The notes below the pieces were generated by a model, which did no database searches, was not told where the DNA came from, and worked only from the letters and a program-made list of their open reading frames with translations. A stretch of 34,001 nucleotides of DNA, taken from assembly GCA_903937405.1 (NCBI GenBank), contig CAIZZE010000052.1, forward strand, positions 1-34,001. The letters run 5' to 3'. This stretch comes from an uncultured Alphaproteobacteria bacterium. Its GTDB lineage: Bacteria > Pseudomonadota > Alphaproteobacteria > Rickettsiales > UBA1997. Shown piece after piece: positions 30,082-34,001 of this stretch (position 1 is its first letter; each line of letters begins with the position of its first letter). Both the position numbers and the translations under genes were made by a program.

Positions 30082-30125
30082 AAATTTATTTTTTAAAATT
30101 CTAAAAAATTAAAACTGCTTAAAAA

Positions 30126-30181
30126 GAAATTTGCCAAAAGGAATTTTCCAAAAGAAATTTGCCAAAAGAAATTTGACTTTG
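30126..30181. repeat. Four 14-bp tandem repeats upstream of the LexA-like gene
   Basis: Units are GAAATTTGCCAAAA (30126-30139), GGAATTTTCCAAAA, GAAATTTGCCAAAA and a diverged GAAATTTGACTTTG (30168-30181). Units 1 and 3 are identical. The fourth contains the candidate -35 hexamer TTGACT. Periodicity of 14 bp is not a whole number of helical turns. Confidence 0.85.
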
Positions 30182-30202
30182 ATTTTTAACCAGTTTTAAT
30201 AG
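30173..30202 (+). promoter_or_regulatory. Candidate sigma-70 promoter of the LexA-like gene
   Basis: The candidate -35 is TTGACT (30173-30178) and the candidate -10 is TAATAG (30197-30202), with an 18-bp spacer. The start of transcription would be near 30209, so the palindrome at 30216-30234 would cover roughly +7 to +25. Confidence 0.5.
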
Positions 30203-30215
30203 ATTTATATGTTGT

Positions 30216-30234
30216 GTTCTAGGAAAACTAGAAC
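30216..30234. promoter_or_regulatory. Perfect palindromic operator before the LexA-like gene
   Basis: GTTCTAG-GAAAA-CTAGAAC: 7-bp arms with a 5-bp spacer, 31 bp upstream of the ATG. The half-site GTTC is shared with many LexA boxes, but the spacing differs from the alphaproteobacterial direct repeat GTTC-N7-GTTC and from E. coli CTG-N10-CAG. Autoregulation by the adjacent repressor is the simplest reading. Confidence 0.7.
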
Positions 30235-30265
30235 AAGAAAATAACAATGCAAACTATTTTTTAAA

Positions 30266-30880
30266 ATGTCTGAAAAACACCTACATCAAGTTCAGCAGAA
30301 ATTAATTGAGATTCTTTCAAAAAATGTGGAAGAGCCTTTAACTATAAGAGAAATGCAAGAAATGGTCGGCGCTTCTTCAACTAGCGTTGTAGTTCATCAC
30401 ATGGCGCAATTGGAGAAAAAAGGTTACTTGAAAAAAAATCCTTATAATTCGCGTGATTACCAAGTTTTAAAAAAACCGGATAAGGAAATTGCTTATTTGA
30501 ATTTATATGGTTTGGCAACTTGCGGACCGGAAGGTTCAATTCTTGATGGCAGTCCGGTTGATCGCGTTCCGGTTTCAACGAAATTTTTAAGCTTTTCTTC
30601 TGACAAGGCTTTTATGGTTAAGGCGAAAGGTGATTCAATGTTGCCAAAAATCAGCAATGGCGATTTTGTGATTATTGAAAAAACCAATAAATCTGAAAAC
30701 GGTGCGATGGTTTTATGTGTGAATGATGAACAGGTTTTGATTAAGAAAATTAAGCAGCAGAATAAAAAAGATAAAGTGATTTTGGTTTCTTTAAATAGTG
30801 AGTTTGAGCCTTTTCTAGCGGCCGATGATTTTAGGGTTGAAGGAGTGGTGAGGGGAGTGATTAGTAATAAGATGTTTTGA
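30266..30880 (+). CDS. LexA-like repressor, S24 self-cleaving family
   Basis: The protein has 204 residues. The N-terminal winged helix (about 5-68) reads LTIREMQEMVGASSTSVVVHHMAQLEKKGYLKK, as in the LexA DNA-binding domain. The C-terminal S24 domain has the scissile bond at Cys86-Gly87 (LATCGPEG) where LexA has Ala-Gly, the nucleophile Ser124 in KGDSMLP, and the general-base Lys160 in VLIKKIK. Architecture and length match LexA, so an SOS repressor is likely. A prophage-type repressor is possible, but no phage genes surround it. A palindromic operator and promoter are visible upstream. Confidence 0.85.
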   Translation: MSEKHLHQVQQKLIEILSKNVEEPLTIREMQEMVGASSTSVVVHHMAQLEKKGYLKKNPYNSRDYQVLKKPDKEIAYLNLYGLATCGPEGSILDGSPVDRVPVSTKFLSFSSDKAFMVKAKGDSMLPKISNGDFVIIEKTNKSENGAMVLCVNDEQVLIKKIKQQNKKDKVILVSLNSEFEPFLAADDFRVEGVVRGVISNKMF

Positions 30881-30890
30881 ATTGCAAAAA

Positions 30891-30920
30891 AAAGCCCCAC
30901 CGGAATTTCCAATGGGCTTT
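30891..30920. terminator. Bidirectional terminator between the LexA-like gene and cspA
   Basis: AAAGCCC (30891-30897) and GGGCTTT (30914-30920) form a stem between two convergent genes. An A-run precedes it (T-run on the minus strand), which favours termination of the minus-strand cspA transcript. Confidence 0.6.
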
Positions 30921-30939
30921 AGCGGAGATTAAATATTCT

Positions 30940-31131
30940 CTAGTCTTCGGCAGTTACATTCGCTGCTTCTAAACCTTTTTGTCCTTCGCGTAATGTGCGA
31001 CGTCCGCCGCCGTTAGCATTGATTGCACTATGGTGGGTGAAAATGTCTTTACCGCCTTCTTGCTCGATAAATCCAAAACCCTTTTCATCATTAAACCACT
31101 TCAATGTGCCATTTACCATATTTACTTCCAT
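30940..31131 (-). CDS. cspA: Cold-shock protein with shortened C-terminal part
   Basis: Csp proteins are single-stranded RNA/DNA chaperones of one five-stranded barrel. This one has 63 residues: [21 protein letters not shown] with RNP1 (KGFGFI), then RNP2 as DIFTHHSAI, then RTLREGQ, then [12 protein letters not shown]. Normally EGQ is followed by about 10 more residues (KVSFTIESGA-like) forming the fourth strand before KGPxAANV; here they are missing in frame. The start is preceded by AAGGGGACGTT, a reasonable Shine-Dalgarno sequence, and a second ATG (codon 5) is possible. The RNA-binding face is kept, but the barrel should be incomplete. A long leader, usual for csp genes, lies upstream. 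Confidence 0.9.
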   Translation of the reverse strand: MEVNMVNGTLKWFNDEKGFGFIEQEGGKDIFTHHSAINANGGGRRTLREGQKGLEAANVTAED

Positions 31132-31465
31132 AACGTCCCCTTAGTAGTAATTTAAGAACTTGATTGAATTGTATTCCCTGAAGCAGTCCTGACGACAGAT
31201 AGTTACTGTAATCACTATTTGTTTTAACATGCTTGCATTATTTTTTTCTCTTTGAAAAGTTGTGTTATTTGGGGATAGTTACATTGATTGAGTATAGTAA
31301 TTAAAAAGCTGGCAGTTCAATTTAATAAGCGCAATAAATTATATATCAAAGTCACTTGAAGATCTATTTTTCAGCTTTGGTATTTAGTTCCAAGTAAAGC
31401 GCCGCGAGTAACTCCTGTTACGTAAGAAATTTTAAAATATTTATCAACAATCAAAGAGGTGTCTA
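31132..31465. other. Divergent region between cspA and pal
   Basis: A 334-bp AT-rich gap. The cspA side probably holds a long 5' leader, as in other cold-shock genes. GATAGTTAC occurs twice (31198-31206 and 31274-31282), and ATAGTTA/TCACTAT forms an imperfect inverted repeat near 31199-31218. No ORF, RNA gene or terminator was recognised. pal has its own Shine-Dalgarno sequence at the far end. Confidence 0.4.
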
Positions 31466-31939
31466 ATGTTACAAAAGAAATTAGTTCTTATTCTGGCTCT
31501 GGCAGCATCTGCTTGTTGTTCTGCGAAGAATCAGGAAAAAGAAGTTGTGACTACGACTAGTGAGACTGTAATAGTTGTTGAAGAAGTTATCCCAATGGAA
31601 AGTGACAAAGTTGTATTTTTTAAATATGACAGTTCAGCCTTGAGTGACGATGCAACTGCTCTTCTCGACAAACAAGTTGTGACTTGGATGAAAAATAATC
31701 CAACTCGCAAAGTTACTGTCGTTGGAAATACCGATGAAAGAGGAACTGAAGAATATAATTTAAAACTTGGTCAAAGAAGAGCTGATGCGGTTAAAAAATA
31801 TTTAACTTTAAGTGGCATTCCAGCTTCTCGAATTACTACAAAAAGTGATGGAAAATTAAACCCGGTTGATTCGAACCATAATGAAGAAGCTTGGGCAAAA
31901 AATCGTCGTACTGTGACAATTTCAATTGATAGAAATTAA
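31466..31939 (+). CDS. pal: Peptidoglycan-associated lipoprotein Pal
   Basis: Pal links the outer membrane to peptidoglycan in the Tol-Pal system. It has 157 residues. The lipobox LAASAC gives Cys17 as the likely lipidation site. The OmpA-like domain (about 45-155) shows VVFFKYDSSALSDDA, VVGNTDERGTEEYNLKLGQRR and NRRTVTISIDRN; the common GHTDERG is GNTDERG. The Shine-Dalgarno sequence AGAGG lies a few bases before the ATG. tolB and other tol genes are not in the window. A bidirectional terminator follows. Confidence 0.94.
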   Translation: MLQKKLVLILALAASACCSAKNQEKEVVTTTSETVIVVEEVIPMESDKVVFFKYDSSALSDDATALLDKQVVTWMKNNPTRKVTVVGNTDERGTEEYNLKLGQRRADAVKKYLTLSGIPASRITTKSDGKLNPVDSNHNEEAWAKNRRTVTISIDRN

Positions 31940-31967
31940 TCTCTCAAGTTGAAATTTAGGCATAAAA

Positions 31968-31999
31968 AAACCCCGCACTTCGAAAGAAATGCGGGGTTT
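31968..31999. terminator. Bidirectional intrinsic terminator
   Basis: AAACCCCGCA (31968-31977) and TGCGGGGTTT (31990-31999) form a perfect 10-bp stem with a 12-nt loop, an A-run before and AATTTTGTCTT after. It separates the convergent pal and UPF0391 genes and should work in both directions. Confidence 0.85.
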
Positions 32000-32012
32000 A
32001 ATTTTGTCTTCT

Positions 32013-32201
32013 TTAAGCAGCAGGTGGTCCTTTTGGACCTTTGCCGCTAACTATGTTGTAAACTACTGCAACCAACCATAAGGCCAAAAAGACGATGAAG
32101 ATGATTTTAGCCATTTCAACAGCAGCGCCAGCGATTCCGGTGAAGCCTAAAACTCCGGCAATAATTGCGATAATTAAAAGCGTAATTGTCCAATCTAACA
32201 A
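32013..32201 (-). CDS. UPF0391/DUF1328 small membrane protein
   Basis: The protein has 62 residues and two hydrophobic segments: [19 protein letters not shown] then [26 protein letters not shown], with the GFTGIAG turn typical of this family (E. coli YtjA type). The function is unknown; members are often induced by envelope stress. The start is TTG, supported by a strong Shine-Dalgarno sequence (AGGAGG, eight bases upstream). It is the last gene of a three-gene minus-strand cluster. Confidence 0.85.
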   Translation of the reverse strand: MLDWTITLLIIAIIAGVLGFTGIAGAAVEMAKIIFIVFLALWLVAVVYNIVSGKGPKGPPAA

Positions 32202-32222
32202 TAGCTATCCTCCTAATTATTT

Positions 32223-32642
32223 TTAAAAGATGTCTTCGTTATTCGCCTTCAACTTCACTTCAATATTGTTTCTAGTTGCTTTGGAATAAGGACATAATTG
32301 ATGTGCGTCCTCAACCAGTATTTTTGCAACCTTTTGATCAATATTTAGTAAAATCGCATTTAATGTAACCGCGAGAAAATATCCGCCATTGTCATCTTCA
32401 TTCAAAGAAACGTCGGCATTAATTTTTACTTCGCCTAAAGTTACATTTTTCTTTTTTGCAATTGCGGCCAAAGCGCTTCCAAAACAGGCGCTATATCCGC
32501 AAGCAAATAATTGTTCAGGATTAGTTCCTGATTCATTGCTTGTTGGTCTTGAAAGTTTTACGACTAAACGATTATCGTCAGTTTTAGAATTTCCATCGCG
32601 ACCAGTAACCGTTGTAGCATGAGCAGTATAAAGAACTTTCAT
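32223..32642 (-). CDS. ohr: Organic hydroperoxide resistance protein (Ohr/OsmC family)
   Basis: The protein has 139 residues. The peroxidatic Cys53 is in FACGYSACFGSAL and the resolving Cys117 in HQLCPYSKATR; Arg15 in GRDG and the NPEQL motif (41-45) are also those of Ohr. The enzyme reduces organic hydroperoxides in the cytoplasm using lipoylated proteins. An additional Cys48 precedes the catalytic one. A Shine-Dalgarno sequence (GAGG) is present. The spacing is 17 bp from the upstream membrane-protein gene and 21 bp to the UPF0391 gene. No ohrR regulator is adjacent. Confidence 0.92.
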   Translation of the reverse strand: MKVLYTAHATTVTGRDGNSKTDDNRLVVKLSRPTSNESGTNPEQLFACGYSACFGSALAAIAKKKNVTLGEVKINADVSLNEDDNGGYFLAVTLNAILLNIDQKVAKILVEDAHQLCPYSKATRNNIEVKLKANNEDIF

Positions 32643-32659
32643 AAAAGCCTCGTTTAAAA

Positions 32660-33154
32660 TTATTTAGAGTCTTTGCTGCCTTGAGTTAGGTAAGCCAAAT
32701 AGCAAATAGCTGCAACTGTGATGATGTTAATCAAAATGCCTGGAATATAAAAAGGCACGATTGGGTTAAATAAAACTGTCAGAGCTAAAGCTGGATAAAA
32801 AACGCGATCATTTCTTTTGGTTTGGCGATATTCATAAAATAAAACATAACCCAAACAGGCGAAAATCACGAGTCTGATAATCTGTAACATCATTTCCGGC
32901 ATTGGAATGAATGCGAGTAAAATAAGGATTATCGGAAAGGCGAAAACCAGATAATTATATTCAGGTGGTTTTCTGAAAGATTTGCTGATTGCTTTTGATT
33001 CGTTTTCGATGGTTCTGTTTAAATTTTCAGTTTCATTTCTTAAAGTTTTGGTGCCGTCTTTTAGTGATTTATTTAGCGCGTGGGATTGGTTTTTTATTGT
33101 CTCTCCAGAATTCTTGATTGAGCTGGAAAACTTCTTTTTCAAATTATTAATCAT
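32660..33154 (-). CDS. Membrane protein with N-terminal coiled coil
   Basis: The protein has 164 residues. Residues 1-65 are hydrophilic and heptad-like (SSSIKNSGETIKNQSHALNK, NETENLNRTIENESKAISK), probably a coiled coil. From ~70 three to four membrane helices follow. The segment VFYPALALTVLFNPIVPFYI resembles a small integral-membrane family (DUF6804-like), here joined to the extra coiled-coil part. The function is unknown. It heads the cluster with ohr and the UPF0391 gene, suggesting an envelope or stress role. Confidence 0.7.
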   Translation of the reverse strand: MINNLKKKFSSSIKNSGETIKNQSHALNKSLKDGTKTLRNETENLNRTIENESKAISKSFRKPPEYNYLVFAFPIILILLAFIPMPEMMLQIIRLVIFACLGYVLFYEYRQTKRNDRVFYPALALTVLFNPIVPFYIPGILINIITVAAICYLAYLTQGSKDSK

Positions 33155-33352
33155 AAAGCCTCAACATTGGGTTATTAAAAAACGCTTGTAGAAATTTGGG
33201 GGAAAAACTTTTTTAGAAAACAAAAAATTCTTAACAGATGTATGTTCGCAATCCTTTTGCAAAGCTAATCAAAGTTGGTTTTAAATGATGATTCTCAAAA
33301 CAATGGATCAAAACGGGAAGCTCTAAAATTATATCTTCGCAGGATCTAACTA
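33155..33352. other. Intergenic region before the PT-repeat gene
   Basis: 198 bp of AT-rich DNA containing the presumptive promoter of the minus-strand membrane-protein gene. No repeat, RNA gene or clear hairpin was seen. Confidence 0.4.
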
Positions 33353-34001
33353 TTAATTTCTCCTTCCCTGCCTCTGCATCACCGGAACTGCATTAGCATT
33401 CTCAGGATTCACCCGCGGCTCACCTTTTCTAAAAAGCCATCTTAATCCTGCTGCTGTCAAAAGCAGCGCTGCTCCAACAGCAACACCAATTCCACCCGGA
33501 GTTTCCATAAAGTTGGGAGAAGAATTTGTGCCTTGGCGCAATTGTGTAGTTTTTAGACTTGGAAATGAGGTTGGATATTTTGTTACAAAACCTGTTTCGA
33601 GATCTGTTGGTAGGAAGGTTGGTATTGTGGTTACTGGATTAAATGTTGTCGGCCTTGCTGTTCTTAAATTTTCTGTTGGTGCTGTTGTTGGACTCTTGCT
33701 TCTTATTTCTTCTACAGGTTGTTGTGTTGGCTTAAAACTTGGAATTGCCTGCGGTTTAAATGACAGAGATTGGCTTGGATGCAAACTCGGATTAACACTT
33801 GGTTGAGATGTAGGAACCGCTAAATCTCCAGCAATTGGATGATGAGTTGGTTGCGAACTTGGTTTAAAAGATGGAATTGCTTGTGGTTTGTATGAAGGAA
33901 CTGCACTTGGGTTAGAAAATGGTTGTCTGCTTGGTTGTGATGATGGTTGAGTTGATGGCTGTGCGCTTGGATTAGATGTTGGCTGACTTGTTGGATTATC
34001 A
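33353..34001 (-). CDS. Proline/threonine-repeat surface protein, C-terminal part (partial)
   Basis: The frame is open from the window edge to the TAA at 33353, about 216 codons, with the N-terminus outside the window. The visible part is dominated by short P-[ST]-x-[QN]-P units (for example PTSQPTSNPSAQPSTQPSSQ), of the kind called PT repeats, and two copies of KPQAIPSFKP 132 bp apart. A single membrane helix follows near the C-terminus (GGIGVAVGAALLLTAAGLRW), then a basic tail (RKGEPRVN to QRQGRRN). This gives an extended, probably outward-facing stalk held by one C-terminal helix. PT-rich proteins are best known from stramenopiles such as oomycetes and diatoms. The N-terminal domain would decide the function. 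Confidence 0.75.
   Translation of the reverse strand, partial: DNPTSQPTSNPSAQPSTQPSSQPSRQPFSNPSAVPSYKPQAIPSFKPSSQPTHHPIAGDLAVPTSQPSVNPSLHPSQSLSFKPQAIPSFKPTQQPVEEIRSKSPTTAPTENLRTARPTTFNPVTTIPTFLPTDLETGFVTKYPTSFPSLKTTQLRQGTNSSPNFMETPGGIGVAVGAALLLTAAGLRWLFRKGEPRVNPENANAVPVMQRQGRRN

Noticed and set aside
30126-30181. Tandem 14-mers considered as a CRISPR array
   Set aside because: There are no spacers; units are directly adjacent and only 14 bp, and no cas gene is present.
30493-30912. 139-codon minus-strand frame over the LexA-like gene
   Set aside because: Antisense shadow; the plus-strand product has complete S24 catalytic residues.

Overview
AT-rich (by eye roughly one-third G+C) alphaproteobacterial DNA. 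Several proteins are most like those of the order Rickettsiales: a giant VirB6-type secretion channel with a repeat-rich tail, a ThyX with the motif [11 protein letters not shown], and SecF. The window also codes for ilvC, hisG, proB and dapE, and most host-restricted Rickettsiales lack much of this amino-acid biosynthesis. My inference is a less reduced or environmental Rickettsiales-like lineage. No 16S gene or other decisive marker is present, so this placement is not proven. No tRNA, rRNA, CRISPR array, transposase or phage structural module was seen.

Layout. Positions 1-4900: the end of an unknown gene, a broken small ORF, dapE (-), serS, rpsT-secF and a small unknown gene. Positions 4897-11107, all on the minus strand: glmU with an SH3-domain secreted protein, ilvC, a SulP transporter fused to a beta-carbonic anhydrase, a small secreted protein and a TauE/SafE permease. 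Positions 11173-17363 (+): an outer-membrane barrel protein, hisG and virB6, tightly packed. uvrC (-, C-terminally short) converges on virB6. Positions 19198-24951 (+): thyX-tatA-exoD, rho with a long disordered N-terminus, and an OmpA-like lipoprotein overlapping proB. Positions 25000-30081 are more accessory in character: an AlbA_2/Schlafen-type protein, a 56-residue ORF plus methyltransferase (-), a PstS-like protein overlapping a lipoprotein gene, yceI and a WYL-like small protein (-). Positions 30266-34001: a LexA/S24 repressor with a visible palindromic operator, a shortened cold-shock protein (-), pal, a three-gene minus-strand stress/envelope cluster, and the C-terminal part of a proline/threonine-repeat surface protein running off the window.

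How the genes fit together. Most are housekeeping: lysine/peptidoglycan precursors (dapE, glmU), translation (serS, rpsT), protein export (secF, tatA), dTMP synthesis (thyX), repair (uvrC) and termination (rho). There is a strong envelope theme: SH3 protein, barrel protein, two OmpA-domain lipoproteins, YceI, Ohr and small membrane proteins. The biosynthetic genes are isolated single steps, so their partners must lie elsewhere. An imperfect palindromic repeat (core CCTGAA-N5-TTCAGG) occurs eight times, mostly as inverted pairs between genes.

The most unusual items are the VirB6 tail (42 consecutive prolines and a 64-residue duplication), the PT-repeat surface protein, UvrC without its HhH tail, a CspA lacking a strand, and the lexA-like promoter with a perfect palindrome and four 14-bp tandem repeats. 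I found no clearly new multi-gene system. Many starts lack an evident Shine-Dalgarno sequence; a few (pal, yceI, the UPF0391 gene, the AlbA_2 gene) have good ones.
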